64,000 nt of DNA from Paenibacillus sp. NEAU-GSW1 (GCF_009737085.1 NZ_WOVL01000006.1:62001-126000), one strand, 5' to 3'; shown: positions 17,171 to 26,426, counted from the stretch's first letter. Made by a program: numbers and translations. Notes: a model not told the origin generated them from the sequence alone.

Positions 17171-17629
17171 ATGCAGCTTCAACGTATGGCAGCTACGCTG
17201 CTCGCTTTATGCATGATGATCATTGCATTTGCTTCGCCTGTATTTGCCGGTGCCGCAGCCGCCCCAGACCCGGAACCGTTCAGACCGGTTCAAGTTTTCG
17301 ATGTCAAAGCCGGCAAAGTTATAAAATCGGTCCCGAACGATAAAGATTTCCAACGTTTCGCAAACGATTGGATCAGCTCGGTCACGGGACTTGCGCCGCA
17401 ATTAACGAACGATGACAGCTGCAGCTATGTATATCGGATTCCGCTTGAGAAGCCGGTCACCATTAAAGTGAATGGCATTAATGTCGCTGCCGAAGATGTC
17501 TTCTTATTCAACTGCGATCAAAAACCGCCGCTATTGCTCGTGTTTGACGAACAACGCCGGCCGTATTTGCTTCTCTTCAGCGCTGACATTAAACCGTTCG
17601 TGCAAAAAGTCGGCATTCCTGCGGCGTAA
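17171..17629 (+). CDS. small exported protein of unknown function
   Basis: The 152-residue protein starts at ATG 17171 behind GGAG. It has a signal peptide with predicted cleavage at VFA/G near residue 27. The mature part is about 125 residues, with two cysteines (SCSYVYR and FLFNCDQ) that could form one disulfide. It lacks any domain I recognise. A longer frame upstream to 16952 overlaps mtnU antisense and is not credible. It is convergent with nothing and precedes mtnE by about 210 bp, with no shared promoter visible. Confidence 0.7.
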   Translation: MQLQRMAATLLALCMMIIAFASPVFAGAAAAPDPEPFRPVQVFDVKAGKVIKSVPNDKDFQRFANDWISSVTGLAPQLTNDDSCSYVYRIPLEKPVTIKVNGINVAAEDVFLFNCDQKPPLLLVFDEQRRPYLLLFSADIKPFVQKVGIPAA

Positions 17630-17841
17630 TTTGCCTGAGCGTTAATCGCTTCTGCGCAAACTTTTGACGCGGGCGGAGGCTGCGCCTTATTTATGCATGT
17701 AACGCTCACGGCGCTCCTGTCGCCCAATCCTATCTCCATGCCGACTAATATACTCGACATAAATGGTTTTAGCATGCTACATTAATTTTAATGTCGATTG
17801 TATTCGAGAGCAACTTTTTAATGGAGTGTGAGCGAGCAGAA

Positions 17842-19032
17842 ATGGAAACGCAAATCGGTCAGCATACAATTAAACCCGCGGAACGGATGACAGGATTGCC
17901 GACGCAGTTTTTCGCCAAATTGGTAGCCAAAGCTAATGCGCAAGCAGCGAAAGGCCGCGATGTCATCAATTTGGGACAAGGCAATCCCGACCAGCCGACG
18001 CCTTCCCATATCGTAGCAAAACTGCAAGAGGCTGCGGCCAATCCGCTGTATCATCGTTATCCTCCGTTCAGCGGCTATCCTTTTTTAAAGGAAGCGGTCG
18101 CTAAACGCTATAAAGAAGATTATAACGTCGATGTCGATCCGGCTACCGAAGTCGCGATTTTGTTCGGCGGCAAAACAGGACTTGTCGAAATTAGCCAATG
18201 CTTGCTGAACCCGGGCGACGTTTGTCTCGTTCCCGATCCCGGATATCCGGATTACTGGTCCGGCGTCGCACTTGCCGGAGCGGAAATGCATTTTATGCCG
18301 CTTAAACCGGAAAACGGCTTCCTTCCCGATTATGAAGCCATTGACGGTGAAGCTTTGCAACGCGCCAAGCTTCTGTTCATGAACTATCCGAACAATCCGA
18401 CTGGTGCGGTAGCCACTTCGGCATTTTATGAAGAAACGGTTGAATTCGCGCGCAAAACAGGCGTTGTTATCGCCAGCGACTTCGCATACGGCGCCATCGG
18501 CTTTGACGGCAGCCGTCCGATCAGTTTTTTGCAAACGCCTGGAGCTAAAGAAGTTGGCGTTGAGTTTTATACGCTGTCCAAATCGTACAACATGGCCGGC
18601 TGGCGCGTCGGCTTTGCAATCGGCAACGCTGAAATCGTATCACTAATTAATTTGATTCAGGACCACTATTACTGCAGCCTGTTCGGCGGCATTCAGGAAG
18701 CAGCAGCCGAGGCGTTAACCGGTCCTCAGCAATGCGTTGCAGATTTGAACGCAACCTATGAAAGCCGGCGCGAAGCGCTGTTTGGCGCTCTGGATCGTAT
18801 CGGCTGGAAAGCGGATCGTCCGGGCGGCTCTTTCTTCTGCTGGCTTCCTGTGCCTGCCGGTCATACATCGGAATCGTTTGCGGATCTCGTTCTCCAGGAA
18901 GCAGACGTTGTTGTCGCTCCAGGCGTCGGATTCGGATCCCATGGCGAAGGCTATGTCAGGCTCGGTCTGCTGACGACTGAAGCTCGACTGGTCGAAGCGG
19001 TTGAACGAATCGGCAAGCTTGGATTGTTCTAA
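17842..19032 (+). CDS. mtnE: methionine-salvage aminotransferase (MtnE)
   Basis: This PLP-dependent fold-type I aminotransferase (396 aa) is expected to transaminate 4-methylthio-2-oxobutyrate to methionine, the last step of the salvage pathway. The PLP lysine is in YTLSKSYNMAGWRVGF, the substrate/PLP motif is MNYPNNPTGA, and SDFAYG holds the conserved Asp/Tyr. ATG 17842 (METQIGQ) is the likeliest start, though ATG 17821 is possible. Clustering with mtnW, mtnX and mtnB 3.7 kb downstream supports the assignment over a generic aspartate-type enzyme. Confidence 0.82.
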   Translation: METQIGQHTIKPAERMTGLPTQFFAKLVAKANAQAAKGRDVINLGQGNPDQPTPSHIVAKLQEAAANPLYHRYPPFSGYPFLKEAVAKRYKEDYNVDVDPATEVAILFGGKTGLVEISQCLLNPGDVCLVPDPGYPDYWSGVALAGAEMHFMPLKPENGFLPDYEAIDGEALQRAKLLFMNYPNNPTGAVATSAFYEETVEFARKTGVVIASDFAYGAIGFDGSRPISFLQTPGAKEVGVEFYTLSKSYNMAGWRVGFAIGNAEIVSLINLIQDHYYCSLFGGIQEAAAEALTGPQQCVADLNATYESRREALFGALDRIGWKADRPGGSFFCWLPVPAGHTSESFADLVLQEADVVVAPGVGFGSHGEGYVRLGLLTTEARLVEAVERIGKLGLF

Positions 19033-19110
19033 GAAAAGCGTCAAACAGAAAACGCTTCGCCTTCCTGTCGAGGCAGGACATCGTTTCGCGCTGTTCCAGG
19101 CCCGCCTTGC

Positions 19111-19140
19111 TTTACAGCAGATGGCAGGTCATGTTATGCT
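19111..19140 (+). promoter_or_regulatory. sigma-A promoter of the pro-mtn operon
   Basis: TTTACA (19111-19116) and TATGCT (19135-19140) are 18 bp apart and lie just before the T-box leader. Confidence 0.5.
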
Positions 19141-19146
19141 AGAACG

Positions 19147-19422
19147 TAATTAAACATGTAACGTGATGACGGGAATAGTAAGCTTGAATAGGTCGTGAAC
19201 AGAGAGTAAATTCCTTAGGCTGCAAGAATTTACCTCGATCGCTCGCCGAACCAGCCCCCGAACGGCCGGCGATGAGCCGGACAGCGCCTCCTGTTACGAG
19301 GCATAAAGCAGGACTGAATTGGATCGGTGCGTGTAATAACGCTACGCTCGCTCTATCAGTCAACAAAGGTGGTACCGCGGAAGCACAGGCTTTCGTCCTT
19401 TTATGGACGAGAGCCTTTTTAT
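19147..19422 (+). promoter_or_regulatory. T-box leader (tRNA-sensing attenuator) upstream of proB
   Basis: The leader has the T-box landmarks in order. There is an AGTA S-turn word near 19177, an AGAGAG motif with a distal stem (19204-19233), and the antiterminator core AAAGGTGGTACCGCGG at 19365-19380. A competing terminator follows at 19388-19422 with a T-run. The UGGU bulge would pair with an ACCA tRNA end, as expected for tRNA-Pro with A73. A tentative fold places a proline codon CCG (19246-19248) in the specifier loop, but I cannot fix it without folding. Uncharged tRNA-Pro should permit read-through into proBAC. Confidence 0.9.
19388..19422 (+). terminator. T-box regulated terminator
   Basis: An 11-bp stem (19388-19398 / 19405-19415) with a T-run forms the intrinsic terminator that competes with the antiterminator of the T-box leader. 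Confidence 0.88.
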
Positions 19423-19448
19423 TTTGTCATGAAATGGGATGAGAACGG

Positions 19449-20555
19449 ATGCCTGAAACTATCGTCGTAAAAATCGGAAGCAGTTCGCTAACCTCGGAGG
19501 AAGGCGGGCTTAACCGTGAAAGTATCGCCTATTTCGCTCAGGAATTGGCCGCCCTTCATCAGAAAGGGCTAAATGTCATTCTCGTTACTTCCGGGGCAGT
19601 CGCCGCCGGGTTTAAACAGGTCGGTTATGCTTCAAGGCCAAAAGTATTGCATGAGAAGCAGGCTGCCGCAGCTGTCGGTCAAGCGCTGCTCATGCAAGCC
19701 TATCAGGAAGCATTAACAAAATTCGGTATCGTTGCAGCGCAAATATTGCTGACACGCGCCGATTTCTCAAACCGCAAACGGATTAACAATGCGCTGATGA
19801 CGATCGAAGAGCTGCTGCGGCTGCGGACGATTCCGATCATCAACGAAAACGATACCGTCTCGACCGATGAGATCGTGTTGAAATTTGGCGACAACGACTA
19901 CCTGTCCTCGCTAGTCGCTGCAATGACGAAAGCGAGCCAGCTCGTTATCATTACGGATATGGACGGTTTGTACACGGAAGACCCGCGTAAAAATCCGCAA
20001 GCTGTCAAAATCGAGCGCGTTGACCAAATATCCGAGGACATTATGAAACTCGCGGGCGGTGCCGGTTCCGCAGTCGGCACAGGCGGCATGCGCTCCAAAA
20101 TTGAAGCGGCGCGCATCGCAATGCGCGGAGGCGTTGGCGCTTTTATCGGCAAAGTACAGCAGCCGGGCGACCTTGAGCTTGCCATTGCCGGCGAAGGCAG
20201 AGGCACTTATTTCGATACGCAGCTGGATAATTTGCCAATGAAAAAACAGTGGCTCGGCTTCCACTCGCTGCCGAAAGGCAAAATCATCGTTGACGGCGGC
20301 GCGGCGGACGCGCTGCTGACCGGCGGCAAAAGCTTGCTGCCGGCAGGAATTCGCGACATTGAAGGCGAGTTCCATCCCGGAGATGTCGTTGAAGTTTCCA
20401 GCCAATCCGGCGAAACGATCGGCCGCGGCGTCGTCAGCTATGCCGCATGGCAAGTACAAGCGGCCGCTGGCCTCAGCACCGAGGAAGTGCGCAGACGTAT
20501 CGACGTCAACCGGATAGAAGTGATCCATCGCGACGAATGGATTTCGTTGCGATGA
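19449..20555 (+). CDS. proB: glutamate 5-kinase
   Basis: ProB phosphorylates glutamate in the first step of proline synthesis. The 368-residue protein has an amino-acid-kinase domain (VVKIGSSSLTS, NENDTVSTDEI, FGDNDYLSSLVA, GTGGMRSKIEAA). A C-terminal PUA domain (~275-360) is also present, as in long-form ProB. It follows the T-box leader and is the first gene of the operon. Confidence 0.97.
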   Translation: MPETIVVKIGSSSLTSEEGGLNRESIAYFAQELAALHQKGLNVILVTSGAVAAGFKQVGYASRPKVLHEKQAAAAVGQALLMQAYQEALTKFGIVAAQILLTRADFSNRKRINNALMTIEELLRLRTIPIINENDTVSTDEIVLKFGDNDYLSSLVAAMTKASQLVIITDMDGLYTEDPRKNPQAVKIERVDQISEDIMKLAGGAGSAVGTGGMRSKIEAARIAMRGGVGAFIGKVQQPGDLELAIAGEGRGTYFDTQLDNLPMKKQWLGFHSLPKGKIIVDGGAADALLTGGKSLLPAGIRDIEGEFHPGDVVEVSSQSGETIGRGVVSYAAWQVQAAAGLSTEEVRRRIDVNRIEVIHRDEWISLR

Positions 20556-20601
20556 CGAAGACAACAAAACGAATGAAACATAAAGAGCGGAGGTTTTCGA
20601 T

Positions 20602-21852
20602 ATGATAAGCGAAGTTAGACAAAAAGCGACTCTTGCAGGCATTGCCGCAGCACAAATGAATAAGGCGACCACCGAGCAAAAAAATGTTGCTTTGCAAGTA
20701 ATGGCCGATGCCTTGATTGCCAATCAAACATCCATTATTGAAGCCAATCAAAAAGATCTGGAGCGCGGTCGAGAGCTTGGAACGAGCGCTTCCCTGCTCG
20801 ACCGCCTAGCCCTGGATGAGAAACGGATTTCCGGCATCGCCGAAGGCTTGCGCCAGGTAATCGAGCTGCCAGATCCAGTCGGCGAGCTGCTGCAGCAATT
20901 CGACCGTCCTAACGGCTTGAGAGTTGAGCAAACCCGTGTGCCGCTTGGCGTCATCGGGATGATCTATGAAGCCCGTCCAAACGTAACCGTCGATGCTATC
21001 GGCCTTTGCTTAAAGACAGGCAACAGCGTCGTATTGCGCGGCGGATCAGCCGCGCTTGAATCGAATCGCCGCATTGCGGAAGTGCTGCGCGAATCGTTGA
21101 AAGGCACGGCCCTCCCATCCGACGCAATTCAGCTTATTGAAGATTCGGATCGGGCATCGGTTAACGAAATGCTGAAGCTGAACGGATTGCTCGACGTTGT
21201 CATTCCGCGCGGCGGCGCGGCGCTAATCCGCAACGTTGTCGAGAATGCGACCGTGCCTGTTATTGAAACCGGCGCAGGCATTTGTCATACGTTTGTCGAC
21301 GAAAGCGCCATTTACGATATGGCCGCTGACATCGCTTTTAATGCAAAAGTACAACGCCCTTCGGTATGCAATTCGATGGAAACGCTGCTCGTACATGAAC
21401 ATTTCGCCGCAAAGCATTTGGCTCAATTAGCCGATCGTTTTACAGCCGCTAATGTCGAGCTGAGAGGCTGCGAGCGTACTCTTGCTTTGCTGCCGCAAGC
21501 AAAATCGGCGACCGAGCAAGACTACGCAACCGAGTACGGCGATTATATTCTTAATATCCGCATTGTTGCGGGCTTTGATGAGGCGCTTGACCATATCCGC
21601 AAGTACGGTACGAAACATTCCGAATGCATCGTTACCGAGGATGGAAGCAACGCTGAACGATTCCTTCAGGAAATCGATGCCGCAGCTGTTTACCATAACG
21701 CCTCTACCCGCTTCACCGACGGCTTTGAATTTGGCTTCGGAGCGGAAATCGGCATCAGCACGCAAAAGCTTCACGCTCGCGGCCCAATGGGCCTGCCAGC
21801 GCTCACTTCAACGAAATACCGGATCTACGGAAACGGTCAAATTCGCGGATAA
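20602..21852 (+). CDS. proA: gamma-glutamyl phosphate reductase
   Basis: ProA reduces gamma-glutamyl phosphate to glutamate semialdehyde with NADPH. The 416-residue protein belongs to the aldehyde-dehydrogenase superfamily. The catalytic cysteine is in ETGAGICHTFVD; GVIGMIYEARPNVTVDA and a C-terminal ALTSTKYRIYG are typical. A clear GGAGG stands before the ATG, 46 bp after proB. Confidence 0.97.
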   Translation: MISEVRQKATLAGIAAAQMNKATTEQKNVALQVMADALIANQTSIIEANQKDLERGRELGTSASLLDRLALDEKRISGIAEGLRQVIELPDPVGELLQQFDRPNGLRVEQTRVPLGVIGMIYEARPNVTVDAIGLCLKTGNSVVLRGGSAALESNRRIAEVLRESLKGTALPSDAIQLIEDSDRASVNEMLKLNGLLDVVIPRGGAALIRNVVENATVPVIETGAGICHTFVDESAIYDMAADIAFNAKVQRPSVCNSMETLLVHEHFAAKHLAQLADRFTAANVELRGCERTLALLPQAKSATEQDYATEYGDYILNIRIVAGFDEALDHIRKYGTKHSECIVTEDGSNAERFLQEIDAAAVYHNASTRFTDGFEFGFGAEIGISTQKLHARGPMGLPALTSTKYRIYGNGQIRG

Positions 21853-21867
21853 ACGGAGGTTCCTACT

Positions 21868-22743
21868 ATGGTATCACTCACTAAAGATACAGCGGCTGCC
21901 ATTCAGTCGCTCCAATTATGCTTCTACGGCGCAGGCTCGATGGCTGAAGCCATTATGCGCGGCATTTTGAACGAAAAGCTGACGCTCCCGACGCAAATCT
22001 CGATGCTGAACCGTTCGAACAATGACAGATTGACTGAGCTGAACGAGCGTTACGGCATTCAAACGACGCTTTCCGGTTCGACGAATGAGCAGTTTTTGAA
22101 AGACGCCGACATTATATTTCTCGCTATGAAACCAAAGGATGCTGCAGCGGCGATTGCGTCGATCGCTCCTTTTGTAAACAACAACCAGCTGATCGTATCC
22201 GTCATTGCCGGCATTTCGATAGCGACAATCGAGAAGCTGCTCGGCAATCAAGTGCCGATCGTCCGCACAATGCCGAATACGTCCAGCACAATCGGGCTTG
22301 GCGCTACCGGCATCAGCTTCTCGCATTCGGTTACGCAAGAGCAGAAGCAGCTGGCCGAAGCGATTTTCCAATCGGTAGGCATTACCGCCGCTGTCGATGA
22401 GTCGCTTCAAAATGCCATTGTCGGCATATCCGGCAGCGGTCCCGCCTATGTATATTACTTTATGGAAGCGATGATGGCTGCAGCCGATAAGCTTGGCTTG
22501 GAACCGTCCGCAGCGAAAGAGCTCGTCGTGCAAACTGTGCTCGGAGCCGTTGAAATGGTTCGCCAGACCGGAGAAGAGCCTGTGGATTTGCGACGTAAAG
22601 TAACATCGCCAAATGGCACGACACAAGCGGCAATTGAAACGATGGCTGCCGGACAATTGACGGAAACGATTGTTAAAGGCATGCTCCGTTCGGCAGAGCG
22701 CTCAGGCGAGCTGGGCGCCGAAATCGAAAGGAGCATCCTGTAA
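21868..22743 (+). CDS. proC: pyrroline-5-carboxylate reductase
   Basis: ProC completes proline synthesis by reducing P5C. It has 291 residues, with a Rossmann motif FYGAGSMAEAI near residue 19 and the C-terminal dimerisation domain (GISGSGPAYVYYFMEAM, VTSPNGTTQAAIE). Its stop codon overlaps the mtnW start by one base (TAATG). This couples proline synthesis to methionine salvage in translation and in transcription. Confidence 0.96.
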   Translation: MVSLTKDTAAAIQSLQLCFYGAGSMAEAIMRGILNEKLTLPTQISMLNRSNNDRLTELNERYGIQTTLSGSTNEQFLKDADIIFLAMKPKDAAAAIASIAPFVNNNQLIVSVIAGISIATIEKLLGNQVPIVRTMPNTSSTIGLGATGISFSHSVTQEQKQLAEAIFQSVGITAAVDESLQNAIVGISGSGPAYVYYFMEAMMAAADKLGLEPSAAKELVVQTVLGAVEMVRQTGEEPVDLRRKVTSPNGTTQAAIETMAAGQLTETIVKGMLRSAERSGELGAEIERSIL

Positions 22744-23963
22744 TGAGCCAAGTTTGCATTGCGACTTATCGAAGCTTTGACGAGAAAGCTGACTTTAACA
22801 AAAAAGCGCAATCCATCGCCGTTGGCTTGACGGTAGGCAGCTGGACAGACTTGCCGGAAGCTCGCAAAGCAGACATGGAGAAGCATCTGGGCAAAGTGCT
22901 CTCTGTTGAGGTGCATGAGCCGGCAGGCGGCGAGCGTTATGCTGACATTCGCATTGCGTATCCGGATATCAACTTCAGCCGCGACATCCCGGCTCTGCTC
23001 GTAACGATCTTCGGCAAACTGTCGATGGACGGACGCATTAAGCTTATTGATCTGGACGTCTCCGAGCAATTCCAGTCGGCGTTCCCCGGCCCTGCTTTCG
23101 GCCTGCAAGGCGTTCGCGATTTGCTTGGCGTACATGATCGCCCGCTGCTCATGAGCATTTTCAAATCGGTAGTTGGACATGATCTGGCGAATTTGGAGGA
23201 TCAATTTTTCAAGCAAGCGCTTGGCGGCGTCGATCTCATTAAGGATGATGAGATTTTGTTCGAGAACCCGCTTACTCCGCTGGAGAAAAGGGTTGAAGTA
23301 TGTATGGCGGCGGCACGACGCGCGGAAAGCGAAACCGGTCAAAAGCTGCTCTATGCCGTCAATCTGACAGGCCCGACATCCCAACTGGCAGACAATGCCC
23401 GCAAAGCGATTGCGGCTGGCGCAAATGCACTGCTGTTCAATGTGCTTTCTTATGGTTATGACGTGCTGCATGAGCTAAGCAAAGATTCATCGATCAACGT
23501 GCCCATTGCCGCGCATCCCGCGATGGCAGGCGCTTTCTATCAATCGCCTTATTACGGAATCGGGGCGTCAGTGCTGCTCGGCAAGCTGATGCGCCTTGCG
23601 GGCGCCGACCTCGTCCTCTTCCCTTCTCCATACGGCTCCGTCGTCATGCCGAAGGAAGAAAACTTAGCCGTTAAAGATGTACTGCTTGCGCCTTCAGACA
23701 CATTGCGCAAGAGCTTCCCTGTTCCTTCCGCTGGCATTCATCCAGGATTGGTGCCGCTTATTTTGCGCGACTTCGGCAATGACGTTGTCGTCAATGCCGG
23801 CGGCGGCGTACACGGTCATCCGATGGGCACCGCAGCAGGCGGACAAGCTTTCAGAATCGCCATCGACGCGACCCTTGCCGGGACATCACTCCGCGAAGCC
23901 GCTTCGCAAAAAGGCAATGAGCCGCTTCAAGCGGCAATCGATGCATGGGGAGTAAAAGAATAA
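22743..23963 (+). CDS. mtnW: 2,3-diketo-5-methylthiopentyl-1-phosphate enolase (RuBisCO-like protein)
   Basis: MtnW is a RuBisCO-like protein that enolises DK-MTP-1-P in methionine salvage. At 406 residues it has the RuBisCO large-subunit fold. The magnesium/carbamylated-lysine motif GGVDLIKDDE is at about 160-169, and AAHPAMAGAF and VNAGGGVHGHPMG further on. It lacks the full RuBisCO loop 6, as expected for the enolase. It is coupled to proC upstream and to mtnX downstream (one-base overlap). Confidence 0.95.
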   Translation: MSQVCIATYRSFDEKADFNKKAQSIAVGLTVGSWTDLPEARKADMEKHLGKVLSVEVHEPAGGERYADIRIAYPDINFSRDIPALLVTIFGKLSMDGRIKLIDLDVSEQFQSAFPGPAFGLQGVRDLLGVHDRPLLMSIFKSVVGHDLANLEDQFFKQALGGVDLIKDDEILFENPLTPLEKRVEVCMAAARRAESETGQKLLYAVNLTGPTSQLADNARKAIAAGANALLFNVLSYGYDVLHELSKDSSINVPIAAHPAMAGAFYQSPYYGIGASVLLGKLMRLAGADLVLFPSPYGSVVMPKEENLAVKDVLLAPSDTLRKSFPVPSAGIHPGLVPLILRDFGNDVVVNAGGGVHGHPMGTAAGGQAFRIAIDATLAGTSLREAASQKGNEPLQAAIDAWGVKE

Positions 23964-24643
23964 TGACAACAGAGACAAATACAGCTAAGAAACGCATTAT
24001 TTTTTGCGATTTTGACGGCACAATTACTGTAAACGATAATATCGTAGCGATCATTCGCCATTTCAATCCGCCGGGCTGGGAGCAGATCGTCGAGAAAATC
24101 GTCGCACTAGAAATTTCGATCCGCGACGGCGTAGGCCAACTGTTCCGCCTGCTCCCCTCTTCCATGCAAAAGGAAGTTGTAGAATACGGCATCTCGAATG
24201 CCCGTATCCGCGACGGATTCGCTGAGCTTTTGTCGTATTGCAAAGGGAATGACATCGAGTTTTTTGTGACGAGCGGCGGCATCGACTTTTTCGTTTATCC
24301 GATTCTCGAACGGTTCGGCATTTCCCCGGATCATATTTATTGCAACGGCAGCGACTTTAGCGGCGATCAAATCGAAATTACGTGGCCAAATCCGTGCGAC
24401 GAACATTGCCAAAATGATTGCGGCATGTGCAAAACGACCATTATGCGCCGTTATCCAAAGAGCGATTTCGAGCGCATTCTCATTGGCGACAGCGTAACCG
24501 ACTTTGAAGGCGCAAAACTGGCGGACCTCGTATTTTCCCGCTCGATCCTAACTGACAAATGCCGCGAGCTTGGCTTGCCGCACGTCGAGTTTAACGATTT
24601 TCACGATATTATCCGCCAGTTGAAGCAAGAAAGGACGGAATAA
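23963..24643 (+). CDS. mtnX: 2-hydroxy-3-keto-5-methylthiopentenyl-1-phosphate phosphatase
   Basis: MtnX is a HAD-superfamily phosphatase that acts after MtnW, together replacing the fused MtnC of other bacteria. The 226-residue protein has motif I FCDFDGTIT, motif II SGGIDFFV and motif III/IV LIGDSVTDFEGAKLAD. The start ATG overlaps the mtnW stop by one base. Confidence 0.93.
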   Translation: MTTETNTAKKRIIFCDFDGTITVNDNIVAIIRHFNPPGWEQIVEKIVALEISIRDGVGQLFRLLPSSMQKEVVEYGISNARIRDGFAELLSYCKGNDIEFFVTSGGIDFFVYPILERFGISPDHIYCNGSDFSGDQIEITWPNPCDEHCQNDCGMCKTTIMRRYPKSDFERILIGDSVTDFEGAKLADLVFSRSILTDKCRELGLPHVEFNDFHDIIRQLKQERTE

Positions 24644-24647
24644 GCAA

Positions 24648-25301
24648 ATGGCTTACCAACACGTAACATTGGAACAAAAACAGAAAGCATTCGCCGATTT
24701 GCGCGAAGTAAAGGAGCTGTTCGCCTCACGCGGCTGGTTTCCCGGCACGAGCGGCAATCTTTCAGTTCGCGTAGGCAACTTTGCGCCTGACGATTTTCAT
24801 TTCGCCGTTACTGCAAGCGGTAAAGACAAAACGGTTCATACGCCGGAAGATTACTTGATCGTCGATCAGAATGGCAAGCCGTGCGAAGCGACCTCCTTGC
24901 GCCCTTCGGCTGAAACGTTGATTCATACCGAAATCTACCGTCTGACTAGAGCAGGAGCTATCTTTCATATTCATTCCGTCTATAACAGCATCGTTTCCGA
25001 ATGGTTCTGGGATCGCAAGGCGGTGCCGGTGACGGCAGTTGAGCTCATCAAGGGGCTGAACATCTGGGATGAAGACGCTCATATCGACATTCCGATTGTC
25101 TCCAACTATGCGGACATTCCGCGAATCGTGCCGGAAGTTACTGCTAGCTTGAACCCGCGCATTCCGGGCGTGCTGCTGCGCAACCACGGCATTTACGCAT
25201 GGGGCGCCAACGCTTTTGAAGCGAAACGCCATATTGAAGCGTTCGAGTTTCTATTTGAATATGTGTATCGCTGGGAGCTTTTAAAAGGAAGACAATCATA
25301 A
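24648..25301 (+). CDS. mtnB: methylthioribulose-1-phosphate dehydratase
   Basis: MtnB is a class II aldolase-type zinc enzyme of 217 residues that dehydrates methylthioribulose-1-phosphate, the step before MtnW. Zinc ligands are in HIHSVYNS and in LLRNHGIYAWG, and the N-terminal GTSGNLSVR is typical. It is the last gene of the operon and is followed by a terminator. The upstream pathway enzymes mtnA and mtnK, and the final dioxygenase mtnD, are not in this window. Confidence 0.93.
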   Translation: MAYQHVTLEQKQKAFADLREVKELFASRGWFPGTSGNLSVRVGNFAPDDFHFAVTASGKDKTVHTPEDYLIVDQNGKPCEATSLRPSAETLIHTEIYRLTRAGAIFHIHSVYNSIVSEWFWDRKAVPVTAVELIKGLNIWDEDAHIDIPIVSNYADIPRIVPEVTASLNPRIPGVLLRNHGIYAWGANAFEAKRHIEAFEFLFEYVYRWELLKGRQS

Positions 25302-25306
25302 CGATC

Positions 25307-25356
25307 AAGACTGGCATGCTGTCCGCAAAAGCGAAGCGGTTCGCCAGTCTTTTTTA
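25307..25356 (+). terminator. Rho-independent terminator of the pro-mtn operon
   Basis: A 9-bp outer stem (25307-25315 / 25343-25351), with an inner CCGC/GCGG pairing, is followed by six T. It lies just after mtnB. Confidence 0.82.
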
Positions 25357-25374
25357 TGAACCGGAGGGCTTTGG

Positions 25375-26337
25375 GTGAAAGTACATGAGGCGGCAAAGCT
25401 GCTTGGCGTCTCGCCGCGGACGCTCCGATTTTATGAGGAAAAAGGGCTTCTCAAGCCGCGTAAAGAACAAGAAAATGGATATCGAATGTACAGCGAGAAT
25501 GATATTACCCAGCTTCGCTGGATCGTGGCGCTGCGCGAGCTCGGCTTGCCGATTGCAGCCGTTTCGGAGGCATTGGGAGCTTCAGGCTCCGGCGATCCCG
25601 ATACTTTCATACGCAAAATGGATGAAGCGCGGGCGAAGCTCTATTCGGAATGGGTGGAAGCCGGGGCGCGACTGCAAGCGCTGGATGAAACGATTGGAGA
25701 CTGGATGAAGCATCGTTCGCCTCAGCTTGCGCAGGCTGAATCGCTAGCTGGGCAGTTTAGGCAAACCCGGATCGACCGTGAATCATGGAGCGACAAATGG
25801 CACTATAACGAGCTGGCGTTGTTGCATGGAAAAGATGCGCCGATTGCTGCGCTAGCCAATGAAATCACACCGGCGCAATACGAGATGGCGTTGCTGCGAA
25901 CGACGGATTGGACGGATCCTGCAAGCGGCGAGACCGGTCTTGAGCTTGGCGGCGGCACCGGGAACTTAACGGCTCTGCTTGCTGCCGCAGGCGCCAATAT
26001 GACCGTCGTTGAGCAATCGCAGGAAATGCTGAATGTGCTTCGAAAACGGTTGCCAGCTGTGGAGACGCGGCTTGGCAATCTGCTTACGCTCCCGATCACC
26101 GGCAAATCGTTTCACTTTATCGTATGCAGCTTTGCCATTCGTCACTTGGATCGCAATCAGCAATTGCTGGCGCTTGCCGAAGCGGATCGCCTGCTGTTGC
26201 CGCATGGCCGACTGGTCATTACCGACAGAATCGCCGATGACTCCATGATGGAAGCTTGGCTGAACGGGCGCGGTTACTCCATCGTCACAGAGCCGATGGA
26301 TGGCGGGCTGACGATTTTGTATGCGGTGAAGCCTTAA
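25375..26337 (+). CDS. MerR-type regulator fused to a SAM-dependent methyltransferase
   Basis: This 320-residue protein combines two domains. Residues ~1-70 are a MerR winged helix-turn-helix (AAKLLGVSPRTLRFYEEKGL, then LRELGLPIAAV). Residues ~75-130 are a coiled dimerisation helix. Residues ~150-320 form a Rossmann methyltransferase with motif I LELGGGTGN near 188. The start is a GTG at 25375 behind GGAGGG. MerR effector domains usually bind drugs or metals, so a methyltransferase could act on an inducer or sense SAM. Target and substrate are unknown. No typical MerR spacer promoter was recognised nearby. Confidence 0.85.
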   Translation: MKVHEAAKLLGVSPRTLRFYEEKGLLKPRKEQENGYRMYSENDITQLRWIVALRELGLPIAAVSEALGASGSGDPDTFIRKMDEARAKLYSEWVEAGARLQALDETIGDWMKHRSPQLAQAESLAGQFRQTRIDRESWSDKWHYNELALLHGKDAPIAALANEITPAQYEMALLRTTDWTDPASGETGLELGGGTGNLTALLAAAGANMTVVEQSQEMLNVLRKRLPAVETRLGNLLTLPITGKSFHFIVCSFAIRHLDRNQQLLALAEADRLLLPHGRLVITDRIADDSMMEAWLNGRGYSIVTEPMDGGLTILYAVKP

Positions 26338-26426
26338 TACAACGCCAAAAACCGACTGACCAAAGCTGGTGATGAACAAAAATAATCTATAAATCAGCAA
26401 TCCTTGCCCATGGACTTGCTTACCGG

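Noticed and set aside
17630-17841. SAM riboswitch in front of mtnE
   Set aside because: None of the S-box core words or a terminator pair could be found.
24762-25232. 156-residue antisense frame over mtnB
   Set aside because: Shadow of mtnB, no start signal.
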